Assembly: GCA_963825415.1 (NCBI GenBank)
Contig: CAWGTD010000009.1
Coordinates: 248,001 to 312,000, forward strand
From: BP-464 sp963825415
Lineage (GTDB): Bacteria; Actinomycetota; Thermoleophilia; Solirubrobacterales; Solirubrobacteraceae
Length of the DNA stretch: 64,000 bases
Direction: 5' to 3'
Shown piece by piece: positions 15,271 through 24,536 of the stretch. The notes under the pieces are model-generated. The model was not told the origin of the DNA. It ran no database searches and worked only from the letters and a program-made list of their open reading frames with translations. Both the position numbers and the translations under genes were made by a program. Numbering within the stretch: the stretch's first letter is position 1; the number at the start of each line of letters is the position of its first letter.

Positions 15271-16410
15271 GTGGCCCCCGCGCCGCCCGTCCTGAACGAC
15301 ACCGACCGCGAACATCTTTCGCGTGCCATCGAGCTCGCCTACAACGGGCTGGGCCATGTGCAGCCCAACCCGGTCGTGGGCGCGATCGTCACGCGCGACG
15401 ACGTGGTCCTGGGCGAGGGCTGGCACGGCTCCTACGGCGGTCCGCACGCCGAGGTCGAGGCGATCCGTGCCGCCGGCGACGTCGACCTCCACGGCGCGAC
15501 CCTCTACGTGTCGCTCGAGCCCTGCTGCCACGAGGGCCAGACGCCGCCGTGCACCGACGCGATCGTCGCGGCCGGGTTCGCGCGGGTAGTGGTCGGCTCC
15601 GACGACCCGTCCGAGAAGGCAAGCGGCCGCGGTCTGGGGATCATGCGCGACGAGGGCATCGAGGTCAGCGTCGCCGACGCCGGCGACGAGCTGGCGCGCC
15701 GCGCGCGGATGGCCAACCAGGCGTTCCGCAAGCACGCGCGCACGGGCCGCCCATGGGTGCTGTTCAAGTCGGCCATGACGCTCGACGGCAAGGTCGCCAC
15801 ACCCACCGGCGACTCGAAGTGGATCTCCGGCGAGTCCAGTCGTGCGCGCGCCCACCGCTGGCGCGCCACGGTCGACGCCGTCGCGGTCGGCGTCGGCACG
15901 GCGCTGGCCGACGACCCGCGGCTGACCGCCCGCGTCGCCGCCGTCGCGCGCCAACCCGCGCGCGTGATCTTCGACTCCACTGCGCGTCTGCCGATCACGT
16001 CGCAGCTCGTCGCCGAGGCGCGCGAGCAGCGGCTGATCGTTGTCGTCGCGCGCGCGGCGCCGCGCGCGGCCACCGAGGCGCTGGAGATGGCCGGCGCCGA
16101 GGTAGTCGTGGCCACCGGTGAGAACGAGCCCGCGCGCGTGCGCGACGCGCTCGACCGCCTGGGAGAGCTGGGCATCGCCTCGGTGCTGCTGGAGGGAGGC
16201 CCGCACCTGGCGGGCGCGTTCCTCGACGCCGGCGAGATCGACGAGGTGCGCCTGTTCCTCGCACCGATGCTGCTCGGCGGACGCAACGCCCGCGACCCGC
16301 TGGAGGGCGAGGGCGTCGAGCACATCGCCGACGCGCTGCGCGCCGAGACGCTGGAGTGCGAGCGTGTCGCCGAGGACCTTCTGATCTCGGCCCGGCTGAA
16401 GGAGTGGTGA
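15271..16410 (+). CDS. ribD: Bifunctional riboflavin deaminase/reductase RibD
   Basis: Carries out the second and third steps of riboflavin synthesis: deamination of the pyrimidine and NADPH-dependent reduction of the ribosyl side chain. The deaminase domain (1-145) has the zinc motif HAEVEAI and PCCHEGQTPPC. The reductase domain (about 150-379) has KSAMTLDGKVATPTGDSKWI, AVGVGTALADDPRLTAR and LEGGPHLAGAFLDAGEIDE. GTG 15271 is the start, two bases after the previous stop. There is no room for an FMN riboswitch directly upstream, so any such control would have to act from a more distant promoter. Confidence 0.96.
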   Translation: MAPAPPVLNDTDREHLSRAIELAYNGLGHVQPNPVVGAIVTRDDVVLGEGWHGSYGGPHAEVEAIRAAGDVDLHGATLYVSLEPCCHEGQTPPCTDAIVAAGFARVVVGSDDPSEKASGRGLGIMRDEGIEVSVADAGDELARRARMANQAFRKHARTGRPWVLFKSAMTLDGKVATPTGDSKWISGESSRARAHRWRATVDAVAVGVGTALADDPRLTARVAAVARQPARVIFDSTARLPITSQLVAEAREQRLIVVVARAAPRAATEALEMAGAEVVVATGENEPARVRDALDRLGELGIASVLLEGGPHLAGAFLDAGEIDEVRLFLAPMLLGGRNARDPLEGEGVEHIADALRAETLECERVAEDLLISARLKEW

Positions 16411-16411
16411 G

Positions 16412-17008
16412 GTGTTCACCGGCCTTGTGGGCGACCTGGGAACGGTCGCGACGGTCGACCGCACCGCCGACGGCGCCCGGTTGAGCTTCGAGTCGACGCT
16501 CACGAGCGAGCTCAGCGAGGGCGACTCGGTCGCGGTCAACGGCGTCTGTCTGACCGCGATCGGCCTCTGCGGCCCGCGGTTCGGAGCCGACATGATGCAG
16601 GAGAGCCTGCGCCGCTCGTCGCTCGGCGAACTGCGCGAGGGCGATCGGGTCAACCTCGAGCTCGCGCTGCGGGCCTCCGACCGGCTCGGCGGGCACATCG
16701 TGCAGGGCCACGTCGACGGGCTGGGCGTCGTGGCCGGAGCCCGCGACGAGGGCTTCGCCCGCGTTCTGACCGTCGAGGCAGGCCCCGAGGTGCTGCGCTA
16801 CACGGTCGAGAAGGGCTCGATCGCCGTCGATGGGGTCAGCCTCACGGTGGCGCGCGTCGACGACGAGTCGTTCGACGTCTCGCTGATTCCCGAGACGCTC
16901 GAGCGCACCACGCTTGGAGAGATGCAGGTGGGCCGTCAAGTCAACCTGGAGGTGGACGTGATGGCGAAGTACGTCGAGAAGTTGCTGGGTAGAAGGGTCG
17001 GGGCATGA
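16412..17008 (+). CDS. ribE: Riboflavin synthase alpha subunit
   Basis: Catalyses dismutation of two lumazine molecules to riboflavin. The 198-residue protein has the two tandem beta-barrel repeats of the family. The first begins MFTGLVGDLGTVATVD with SVAVNGVCLTAIG; the second begins GGHIVQGHVDGLGVV with SIAVDGVSLTVARV. The MFTGLV start is diagnostic, and GTG 16412 gives it exactly. It lies one base after the ribD stop and overlaps the ribBA ATG by four bases, so the enzyme order ribD-ribE-ribBA-ribH is intact. Confidence 0.97.
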   Translation: MFTGLVGDLGTVATVDRTADGARLSFESTLTSELSEGDSVAVNGVCLTAIGLCGPRFGADMMQESLRRSSLGELREGDRVNLELALRASDRLGGHIVQGHVDGLGVVAGARDEGFARVLTVEAGPEVLRYTVEKGSIAVDGVSLTVARVDDESFDVSLIPETLERTTLGEMQVGRQVNLEVDVMAKYVEKLLGRRVGA

Positions 17009-18276
17009 GCAGCGTCAGCGCACCGTTCGCAACCATCGAGGACGCACTGAACGAGATCCGCGCCGGGCGCATGGTGGTCGTCGTCGACGACGAGGACCGC
17101 GAGAACGAGGGCGACCTCACGATGGCCGCGCAGTTCGTCACCCCCGAGGCGATCAACTTCATGGCCAAGGAGGGGCGCGGGCTGATCTGCCTGGCGCTCA
17201 CCGGCGAGCGCTGTGACGAGTTGGGCCTCGACTTGATGGCGGCCAAGAACGAGTCGCCCTTCGAGACCGCCTTCACTGTGTCGGTCGAGGCGCGCGAGGG
17301 CGTCACCACCGGCATCTCGGCGGCCGACCGCGCGCACACGATCCAGGTCGCGATCGATCCCGAGAGCTCGCCGCGCGACCTCGTGCAGCCCGGCCACGTC
17401 TTCCCGCTGAAGGCCAAGGAGGGCGGCGTGCTCGAGCGGACCGGCCAGACCGAGGCGGCCGTCGACCTGGCGCGCCTGGCCGGGGTCAACCCGGCGGGGG
17501 TGATCTGCGAGGTCATGAACGACGACGGCACGATGGCGCGGATCCCCGACCTCGCCGGCTTCTGCGATCGCCACGAGCTGAAGATGGTCACGGTCGCCGA
17601 CCTCATCGCCTACCGGCGCATGCACGACAAGCTCGTCGAGCGCGTCGTCGACACGGCGCTGCCGACCGGCTTCGGCGACTTCACCGCGATCGGTTACCGC
17701 TCACTGGTCGACGACAAGCACCACGTCGCGCTGGTCAAGGGCGAGGTCGAGGGCAAGGAGGACGTGCTGGTGCGCGTGCACTCCGAGTGCCTGACCGGCG
17801 ACGTGTTCCACTCGCTGCGCTGCGACTGCGGCGAGCAGCTCGAGTCGTCGCTGGCCACGATCGAGCGCGAAGGGTCGGGCGTGCTGCTCTACCTCGCGCA
17901 GGAGGGTCGCGGCATCGGCCTGCTCAACAAGCTGCGCGCCTACAAGCTCCAGGAGGAGGGGCTGGACACCGTCGACGCCAACCTGCGCCTCGGCCTGCCC
18001 GCCGACCTGCGCGACTACGGCATCGGCGCGCAGATCCTCGTCGACCTCGGCCTGACCTCGATCCGGATCCTCACCAACAACCCCAAGAAGATCAGGGGGC
18101 TGGAGGGCTACGGGCTGCGCGTCACCGACCAGGTGCCGATCGAGCACACGGCCAACCCGCACAACCAGGACTACCTGCGCACCAAGGCCGAGCGGATGGG
18201 CCACACCCTGCACCACCAGGGGCTGGCGCTCGACGAGGAGATGCTCGCCGAAGAGCAGGAGCGCGACCGTCGGTGA
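17005..18276 (+). CDS. ribBA: Bifunctional DHBP synthase / GTP cyclohydrolase II
   Basis: Supplies both precursors of riboflavin. The N-terminal DHBP synthase (about 1-205) shows VVVVDDEDRENEGDLTMAAQ and the GRGLICLAL loop. The C-terminal GTP cyclohydrolase II (about 210-423) shows VRVHSECLTGDVFHSLRCDC, giving three zinc cysteines, LYLAQEGRGIGLLNK, and NNPKKIRGLEGYGLRV. Both active sites look complete, so this is probably a working fusion rather than a RibA with a dead partner. Overlaps of four bases at both ends couple it to ribE and ribH. Confidence 0.97.
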   Translation: MSSVSAPFATIEDALNEIRAGRMVVVVDDEDRENEGDLTMAAQFVTPEAINFMAKEGRGLICLALTGERCDELGLDLMAAKNESPFETAFTVSVEAREGVTTGISAADRAHTIQVAIDPESSPRDLVQPGHVFPLKAKEGGVLERTGQTEAAVDLARLAGVNPAGVICEVMNDDGTMARIPDLAGFCDRHELKMVTVADLIAYRRMHDKLVERVVDTALPTGFGDFTAIGYRSLVDDKHHVALVKGEVEGKEDVLVRVHSECLTGDVFHSLRCDCGEQLESSLATIEREGSGVLLYLAQEGRGIGLLNKLRAYKLQEEGLDTVDANLRLGLPADLRDYGIGAQILVDLGLTSIRILTNNPKKIRGLEGYGLRVTDQVPIEHTANPHNQDYLRTKAERMGHTLHHQGLALDEEMLAEEQERDRR

Positions 18277-18704
18277 GCGACTTCGCGATCGTCGTCGGCT
18301 GCTTCTACCAAGAGCTCGCCGACCGGCTCGTGGTGTCGGCGACCGAGGCCTTCCAGGAGGGCGGTGCCGAGTCGGTCGACGTCTTCGAGGTCCCCGGAGC
18401 CTTCGAGCTGCCCTACGCGGCCAAGCTCTGCGCCGACTCCGGGCGCTACGCCGGCGTCGCCGCGCTGGGCGCGGTCATCCGGGGCGAGACCTCGCACTAC
18501 GACCACGTATGCGAGGAGTGCGCGCGCGGGCTGATGGACGTCCAGCTGCGCACCGGCGTCCCGTGCGCATTCGGGGTGCTCACCGTCGAGTCGATGGAGC
18601 AGGCGCTGGCGCGTGCCGGCGGAGACAAGCGCGACCAGGGCCGCCACGCCGCCGAGACCGTGCTGACGATGGCCAAGCTCCGCGGGCAGCTGGAGGCGCA
18701 GTGA
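18273..18704 (+). CDS. ribH: 6,7-dimethyl-8-ribityllumazine synthase
   Basis: Condenses the RibA/RibD pyrimidine product with the RibB four-carbon unit; usually forms pentameric shells or larger capsids. The 143-residue product has the substrate-binding VPGAFELPYAAK, the GAVIRGETSHYDHVC loop with the catalytic His, and PCAFGVLTVESMEQAL. GTG 18273 overlaps the ribBA stop. The C-terminus is at the usual place, with DKRDQGRHAAETVLTMAKL. It completes the riboflavin operon; no flavokinase gene is next to it. Confidence 0.96.
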   Translation: MSDFAIVVGCFYQELADRLVVSATEAFQEGGAESVDVFEVPGAFELPYAAKLCADSGRYAGVAALGAVIRGETSHYDHVCEECARGLMDVQLRTGVPCAFGVLTVESMEQALARAGGDKRDQGRHAAETVLTMAKLRGQLEAQ

Positions 18705-19072
18705 GCGGCGAGGCGGCGGCCCTGTTGTTGATCGCCGCCGTGCACGTCGTGGCGCTCGGAGTGCTGCTGCTGGCGCTGCTCGACGGTCGCCCGTTGCCGT
18801 GGCGCAGCTGGTGGCCCGGCGACGAGCCCGCTGACGACCCGGCGCCCGAGCCGCCTAGTCCTTCTTCTTCCCGTGTCCCTTGGGCGGCTTGGGCTTCTTG
18901 GCGTCCGAACCTGCCACCTCGCCTCGGGCGAGGGCCAGCTCACGCTCGACCGCTGCGCGCTGGTCGGGGTTCCGCAGGCGTGTCTCGAGCACGGGGATCG
19001 CAGCCGCAGGATTGCCACTCAGCCGCAGAGCGTGACCCAGGTCGTACCACGCGAACGCGCACGGATCGGTGA
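18701..19072 (+). CDS. Putative small membrane protein after ribH, 3' end uncertain
   Basis: GTG 18701 overlaps the ribH stop (GTGA) and opens a frame with one hydrophobic helix (about residues 5-27, ALLLIAAVHVVALGVLLLAL) followed by a WRSWWPGDE and acidic-proline tail. As read, the frame runs 218 bases into the antisense kinase gene. A single-base correction before 18855 would instead end it at a TAG that shares CTAG with the kinase stop, leaving a protein of about 51 residues. Given the many indels in this sequence, the shorter form is likely. Function unknown. Confidence 0.4.
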   Translation: MSGEAAALLLIAAVHVVALGVLLLALLDGRPLPWRSWWPGDEPADDPAPEPPSPSSSRVPWAAWASWRPNLPPRLGRGPAHARPLRAGRGSAGVSRARGSQPQDCHSAAERDPGRTTRTRTDR

Positions 19073-20378
19073 CGCTCACCGGGCAGTCCTTGACGACGTC
19101 GCCCAGCACCGCGGCAGCACCCGCGTAGTCGCCCTGATCGATCAGGGCATGCCCGCGCGCCTCACCGGCGCGCTTGTCCGCCAACGAGTCGCTCGGCGCC
19201 GCCGCGGCGGGCGTCGCGGTGGAGCGAGCCGGTGTCGGCTTCGGCTTCGCGGCCGTGCGGTGCGTGGAAGCTTGGCTCTCCGGGGATTTCGAATCCCCAC
19301 CAGTCGACAGAACGGCGGCAACGACACCGGCAACCAGAAGAAGAGCGACGACCGCCAACGCCACTCCGCGGGTGGCGCGGGCCGCATGCGGATCGGGCGG
19401 GGGATGGGCCCCCCGCCCGAACGAACGGCCCGTGACAGGACCCGCGGCCACAGGCGCCTGGCCCGCGGCCACAGGCGACGGACTGCCGGCCACAGGCGCC
19501 CGATCGAACCGCGGTGCCACCTCCGTGACCGCTGTGGTCGGCCCCATCGCACGGCGCAGACCGGCGACCAGCGCCGCGGCGCTCTCAGGGCGGTCCTCGG
19601 GCGCCTTGGCGAGCCCGCGGGCGAGCACGACGTCGACGGTCCCCGGCAGGCCCCGCGCGATGTCGGAAGCCCGAGGCGGGTCGGCGTCGATGTGCGCGCG
19701 CGCCTGCGCGGCGGGCGCCGCGTCGGGAAACGGGCGTGTCCCGGTCAGCAGCTCGAAGGCGACCACGGCCAGCGCGTAGCGGTCGCTTGCGGCCGTCGCG
19801 GGGTGGCCGAGCGCCTGCTCGGGCGAGAAGTAGGCCGCGGTTCCGATGACCTGGCCCGTCATCGTGAGGCGCGCCTCCGTGCCGAGCGTCGCGATGCCGA
19901 AGTCGGCGACCTTCAGGTCGCCGTTGGCATCGAGCAGCAGGTTGGCCGGCTTGACGTCGCGATGGACGATGTCGGCGGCATGGGCCGTGTCGAGCGCCGC
20001 GGCGGCCTGCTCGAGCCAGCTCAGGACGAGCCGGTGCGGGATCGGCTGTCGCGCCTTGATGCGGTCGTCGACCGTCCCGCCCGACAGCAGCTCCATGACG
20101 ATGAACGCCAGCGGCGGGTCGGTCTCGGTCTCGCCGACGTCGTAGATCGTCACCACGTTGGGGTGGTCGCTGACGCGCGCGGCCGCTCGTGCCTCGCGCG
20201 TGAATCGCGAGCGGGCGGACTCGTCGGCGCCCAGCGCCTCGGCCAGGACCTTCACGGCGACCGGCCGGCCGAGGAGGTCGTCCTGGGCCGCGTAGACGGT
20301 CGCCATGCCGCCCGTGGCAACGTGCCGCAACACGCGATATCGGGTCGGCAGCGCGACTGGAATCGGAGTGGTCGGCAC
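18855..20378 (-). CDS. Transmembrane Ser/Thr protein kinase with TPR-like outer domain
   Basis: A 507-residue receptor kinase of the PknB type. The kinase domain (14-280) is complete: glycine loop GGMATVY, catalytic Lys43, HRDVKPANLLLD with Asp141, DFG 159-161, GTAAYFSPEQ activation segment. An Ala/Pro-rich linker follows that contains three short DNA repeats (GGCCACAGGCG at about 19447-19508), then a single transmembrane helix near 345-370. The outer part has no PASTA repeats. Instead GHALIDQGDYAGAAAVL and WYDLGHALRLSGNPAAAIPV look like two TPR helices, ending in a Lys-rich tail. It faces rpmB divergently. Substrates are unknown. Confidence 0.93.
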   Translation of the reverse strand: MPTTPIPVALPTRYRVLRHVATGGMATVYAAQDDLLGRPVAVKVLAEALGADESARSRFTREARAAARVSDHPNVVTIYDVGETETDPPLAFIVMELLSGGTVDDRIKARQPIPHRLVLSWLEQAAAALDTAHAADIVHRDVKPANLLLDANGDLKVADFGIATLGTEARLTMTGQVIGTAAYFSPEQALGHPATAASDRYALAVVAFELLTGTRPFPDAAPAAQARAHIDADPPRASDIARGLPGTVDVVLARGLAKAPEDRPESAAALVAGLRRAMGPTTAVTEVAPRFDRAPVAGSPSPVAAGQAPVAAGPVTGRSFGRGAHPPPDPHAARATRGVALAVVALLLVAGVVAAVLSTGGDSKSPESQASTHRTAAKPKPTPARSTATPAAAAPSDSLADKRAGEARGHALIDQGDYAGAAAVLGDVVKDCPVSVTDPCAFAWYDLGHALRLSGNPAAAIPVLETRLRNPDQRAAVERELALARGEVAGSDAKKPKPPKGHGKKKD

Positions 20379-20415
20379 GGTCCTCCGGACGCGCGTACCC
20401 GCCCCCGGCGGCCGC

Positions 20416-20421
20416 TACACT
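20416..20421 (+). promoter_or_regulatory. TACACT -10-like box of rpmB
   Basis: TACACT lies ten bases before the rpmB ATG, in a divergent intergenic space of only 53 bases. There is no Shine-Dalgarno sequence between box and start. This fits a leaderless or nearly leaderless transcript. No TTG-type -35 is recognisable. Confidence 0.45.
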
Positions 20422-20431
20422 AGCCCGCGCC

Positions 20432-20623
20432 ATGGCCAAGGTCTGCCATAGCTGCGGCAAGGGGCCGAGTTTCGGAAACAGTCGCAGCCACTCCATGGTC
20501 GCTACCAAGCGGCGGTTTGACCCGAACCTCCAGAAGGTGCGCGTCCTGGTGGGCGCCGCGCCGCGTCGGGTGTACGTCTGCACCCGCTGCCTGAAGGCCG
20601 GCAAGGTCATCAAGGCCGTCTGA
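20432..20623 (+). CDS. rpmB: 50S ribosomal protein L28
   Basis: A 63-residue ribosomal protein. It begins MAKVCHSCGKGPSFGNSRSH and ends VYVCTRCLKAGKVIKAV. The two CxxC pairs mark the zinc-binding (C+) form of L28, so in low zinc this protein could be swapped for a zinc-free paralog if the genome has one. It starts an apparent operon with the fatty-acid-kinase-like gene 18 bases downstream, a common arrangement in Gram-positive bacteria. Confidence 0.97.
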   Translation: MAKVCHSCGKGPSFGNSRSHSMVATKRRFDPNLQKVRVLVGAAPRRVYVCTRCLKAGKVIKAV

Positions 20624-20641
20624 GCCGGACCGCGCGCTCGC

Positions 20642-22312
20642 GTGTCCGATCCCAGCCTCGTCCGGTTCCGCACCGTGGTGGAGGGTGCGCTCGCGCATCT
20701 CGAGTCGCGCCGCCAGGAGATCAACGACCTCAACGTGTTCCCGGTCGCCGACGGCGACACCGGGGACAACATGGCGCTCACGCTGCGCGCCTGCCTGGCC
20801 GAGCTGGATCGCCTGGCCACCGAGGACCGCCCGCTCGACGAGGTCGGCCGCGACGAGATCGTGCAGTCGGTCGCCCGTGCCGCGCTGCTCGGCGCGCGCG
20901 GCAACAGCGGCGTGATCCTCTCCCAGCTGGTCCGCGGCGCCGCCGAGGAGCTCATCAGCCGCCCCGGCGAACTGGTCGACCCGATGCTCATCGGCTCGGC
21001 GATGGCGCGCGCCGCCGACCGCGCCTACGCCTCGGTGCGCGACCCCGCCGAGGGGACGATGCTGACCGTGATGCGCGAGATGGCGCTGCGCATCGCCACC
21101 GAGATCGCCCACCTGCCCGACGAGCGCCGGCGCCTGGATCCCGACGCCGAGGACGGGGTCCAGAACGAGCTGCTCGCGGACATCCTCGAGCGCGCGATCG
21201 AGGCCGGCGAGGACAGCGTCCGCCGCGGCCCCGAGATGCTGGCGGTGCTGCGCGACGCCGGCGTGGTCGACGCCGGCGGCTACGGCGTCACGATCATCTT
21301 CGCCGGGATCGTCGCCGCCCTGCGGGGCAGCGATCCGCCGCCGCTCGCGCATCACACGGCACCGGCCGCGCCGCGGGTGACGCATCCGCATCACGAGTCC
21401 TCGACGTTCCGCTACTGCACGAACTTCGCCGTCACCGGCCACGGCCTCGAGGCATCGAAGTGGACCACGCCGCTGGAGACCCTGGGCGACAGCGTCCTGG
21501 TCGTCGGCGACGAGGTCACCCTGAAGGTCCACGTCCACACCGACGATCCCGAGCTGGTCGTCGCCCTGTTCCACGATGCGGGCGAGGTCTCGCGCCTCGA
21601 CGTTGCCGACATGCACGTCCAGGTGGCCGAACGCACCGCGCGTCTGTCGGGCAACGGAGCCGTCTCGGAACCCGGCCGGCGCGACCTTTGCGGAGCGGTG
21701 GCGGTGGCGGCGGGCGAAGGGCTGCGCGTGCTGTTCGAGAGCCTCGGCGTACGGGTCCTCGACGGCGGCCAGACGCTGAACCCGTCGACCTACGAGCTGC
21801 TCGCCGGGATCCACGAGGTGCCGGCCGAGGAGGTCGTCGTCCTGCCCAACAGCGCGAACGTGATCATGGCCGCCGAGCGGGCGGCCGAGCTGTCCGACAA
21901 AGTCGTCTACGTCGTCCCGACGACCTCTCAGCAGGCCGGGCTCGCCGCGTGCATCGAGCTTCAGTCCGGTCGCGGTGCGAAGGAGAACGCCGCCGCTCTG
22001 CGCGAGGCGCTCGCGCGGCTGCGCACCGGCGGCGTCGCGCCGGCTGCGCGCGAGGATCCGCAGGGCCGCTTCGCCGTCGGGGAGGCCGTCGGTTTCGTCG
22101 ACGAGAGCCTCGTGGCCTGGGGCGATCCGGAGGCGACGCTTCGGACCGTGCTGGGAACGCTCGCCGACGGTGCCGAGCTGTTGACGTGCATCACCGGCGA
22201 AGACGCCCCGCTGGACGACACCGCCGTAGCCGCGCTCGTGCCCGACGGGGTCGAGGTCGAGCTCGAGGCCGGCGGGCAGCCCAGCTGGTGGTGGCTCGTC
22301 GCCGCCGAATAG
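20642..22312 (+). CDS. DAK2-domain fatty acid kinase-like protein (FakA/YloV family)
   Basis: A 556-residue protein with the FakA layout. An N-terminal DhaL nucleotide-binding domain has NVFPVADGDTGDNMALTL near 32, with the aspartates that hold magnesium, and GARGNSGVILSQL near 85. A middle domain (ESSTFRYCTNFAVTG) follows, and a C-terminal domain has VVLPNSANVIMAAERAA and VYVVPTTSQQAGLAA. In characterised species FakA phosphorylates fatty acids bound by a DegV-like FakB; no FakB gene is in this window. GTG 20642 start. The rpmB-fakA-recG order is a common one. Confidence 0.9.
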   Translation: MSDPSLVRFRTVVEGALAHLESRRQEINDLNVFPVADGDTGDNMALTLRACLAELDRLATEDRPLDEVGRDEIVQSVARAALLGARGNSGVILSQLVRGAAEELISRPGELVDPMLIGSAMARAADRAYASVRDPAEGTMLTVMREMALRIATEIAHLPDERRRLDPDAEDGVQNELLADILERAIEAGEDSVRRGPEMLAVLRDAGVVDAGGYGVTIIFAGIVAALRGSDPPPLAHHTAPAAPRVTHPHHESSTFRYCTNFAVTGHGLEASKWTTPLETLGDSVLVVGDEVTLKVHVHTDDPELVVALFHDAGEVSRLDVADMHVQVAERTARLSGNGAVSEPGRRDLCGAVAVAAGEGLRVLFESLGVRVLDGGQTLNPSTYELLAGIHEVPAEEVVVLPNSANVIMAAERAAELSDKVVYVVPTTSQQAGLAACIELQSGRGAKENAAALREALARLRTGGVAPAAREDPQGRFAVGEAVGFVDESLVAWGDPEATLRTVLGTLADGAELLTCITGEDAPLDDTAVAALVPDGVEVELEAGGQPSWWWLVAAE

Positions 22313-22441
22313 GGGTGCCGGAGGCGGAGGGCACCGACGGCGAAGCCGTTGGTCTGTGGCCGCCGGAAGGCGGGTCCCCCCGGCCGGGGGCCGGACGGTG
22401 TCCGGGCGATCGCCATCCGGCTGGGCGGGGAGAATCGCCGG

Positions 22442-24536
22442 GTGCGTGCCTTCGCGGACACCCGTGAGCCCGACGCCGCCGAGCTGCTCGCGGCGCCCGT
22501 GCGCTGGCCGCGCCCGTCGCGCCTGAGCGAGCCGCTCGACGTGCCGGGCGGGCCCAAGGCGGCCCAGGCCGCCGAGACGCTCGGCCTGACGACCGTCGGC
22601 AACCTGCTGACCCACCTGCCGCGCGATCGCCAGGCAGCGCGCACGGTTGCGGCGCTGTCGCCGGGCGAGACGGCGACCGTGGTCGTCGAGGTGCGCTCGA
22701 TCCGCTCACGACCGGTTCGCAGGCGCGGGATGAAGCCGTTGGTGGAGGCCACCGTCGCCGACGAGACCGGGCCGATGAAGGTGACGTTCTTCAACCAGCC
22801 GTGGCTCGAACGCCGCTACCCGCCGGGGACGCGGCTGGCGCTGACCGGCAAGTACGAGGGCCGCAATCGCTTCCGCGTCTCCCAGCACACGCCGACCCAG
22901 AGCGAGACCGGGGCGGCCGAAGAGGACGTTGCCGTCTACCCGGCGACCGACGGCATCACGTCGACGCAGATCCTCGAGCTGGTCCGGGGCCACCGCGACG
23001 CGATCGTCGACGTGGTCGAACCGCTGCCGGGTCGCCTGCGCGCCGCCGAACGCCTACCGGACCGGACCGCGGCGCTGACCGCCGCGCACTTCGGCGACCA
23101 CGAGGGCGGTCGCCGGCGGCTGGCGTTCGACGAGCTGCTGTTCACCCAGCTGGCGCTGCTGCGCCGCCGCGCGCAGCGCGAGACCGGCGCGCGCGCCGCC
23201 GTGCTCGACGCGCCGCGCGCTCTGACGCAGCGCTGGCTCGCCGAGCTGCTGCCGTTCGAACCGACCGGCGACCAGGTGGCGGCGATGGAGGCGGTCGACG
23301 CCGACCTGGCCCGCGAGCGCCCGATGCAGCGCCTGCTGATGGGCGAGGTCGGCTCGGGCAAGACCGTCGTCGCGCTGCACGCCATGCTGCGTGCGGTCGA
23401 GCACGGCATGCAGGCGGCGCTGATGGCGCCCACCGAGACGCTCGCCGACCAGCACTTCGCCACGCTCCAGGCGCTGATGCCCGGGGAGGCGCTGCGCACC
23501 GCGCTGCTCACGGGCTCGACGCCCGGGGCGCGGCGCACGGAGATCCTCGATCGCCTGGCCAGCGGCGAGCTTTCGGTCGTCGTCGGCACGCACGCATTGA
23601 TCGAGGAGGTCGTGCGCTTCGATCGCCTGGCCGTCGCGGTCGTCGACGAGCAGCATCGCTTCGGCGTCCGCCAGCGGGTCGCGCTCGACGAGAAGGCGCC
23701 GGAGGGGCTCTCGCCGCACGTCCTGCACATGACAGCGACCCCGATCCCGCGCACGCTGGCGCTGTTCCAGTACGGCGACCTCGACATGACCGTGTTGCGC
23801 GAGCTGCCGCGCGGGCGCCGGCCGGTGTCGACCCACGTGGCGTCGACCGAGGCGGAGCGCGCCCGGGCCTACGAGCGCATCCGCGAGGAGCTGCGGGCCG
23901 GCCGCCAGGCGTTCGTCGTCTGTCCGCTGGTGGAGGAGAGCGAGGCGCTGCAGGCTCGCGCGGCGACCGCCGAGTACGAGCGCCTGCGCGACACCGAGTT
24001 CAAGGACTTCCGCGTCGTGCTCCTGCACGGCCAGCTGCGCCCGCGCGCCAAGCAGGAGGCGATGGCCGCGTTCGCGGCCGGCGGCGCGGACGTGCTCGTC
24101 GCGACGACCGTGATCGAGGTCGGCATCGACGTGCCCAACGCGACCGTGATGCTCGTCGAGGACGCCGAGCGCTACGGGATCAGCCAGCTGCACCAGCTGC
24201 GCGGCCGCGTCGGCCGCGGCGAGCACGACTCGCTGTGCCTGTTGTTCGGCCCCAAGGACAGCCCGCGGCTGCGGGCGCTGGCCGCCCATCGCGACGGGTT
24301 CCGGCTGGCGGAGATCGACCTCGAGCTGCGCGGCGAGGGCGAGCTGTGGGGGCTGCGCCAGTCGGGGCTGGCCCAGTTCCGCGTGGCGCGGCTGCCGGAG
24401 GACACCGCGCTGCTGCTCGCCGCGCGCGCCCACGCGGAACGGATCGTCGGCCTCCGACGCCGCCCTGGAGGAGCCCGAGCACGCCTTGCTCGGCGCCGAG
24501 CTGGGCGCCGACGCGCGCGAGCCGATCCCGGCATGA
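22442..24536 (+). CDS. recG: ATP-dependent DNA helicase RecG, frame broken near the 3' end
   Basis: Remodels stalled replication forks and Holliday junctions. After the wedge/OB domain (about 60-190) come Walker A GEVGSGKTVVALHAM, DEQHRFGVRQRVAL, MTATPIPRTLALFQYGD and HQLRGRVGRGEHDSLCLL. As read, the frame passes ARAHAERIVG and continues in phase into rsmD. A one-base correction at about 24448 (GTCGGCC to GTCGCC) restores SDAALEEPEHALLGAELGAD and a stop at 24534-24536 overlapping the rsmD ATG. That gives a normal 697-residue RecG. I read this as a sequencing insertion rather than a real fusion. GTG 22442 is the preferred start. Confidence 0.92.

Noticed and set aside
15260..15271. FMN riboswitch before ribD
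   Set aside because: Only two bases separate ribD from the previous gene, so no aptamer can fit there.
19447..19508. Three spaced GGCCACAGGCG words, possible repeat array or CRISPR
   Set aside because: Spacers are only a few codons long, and the repeats encode an Ala/Pro/Gly linker of the kinase.
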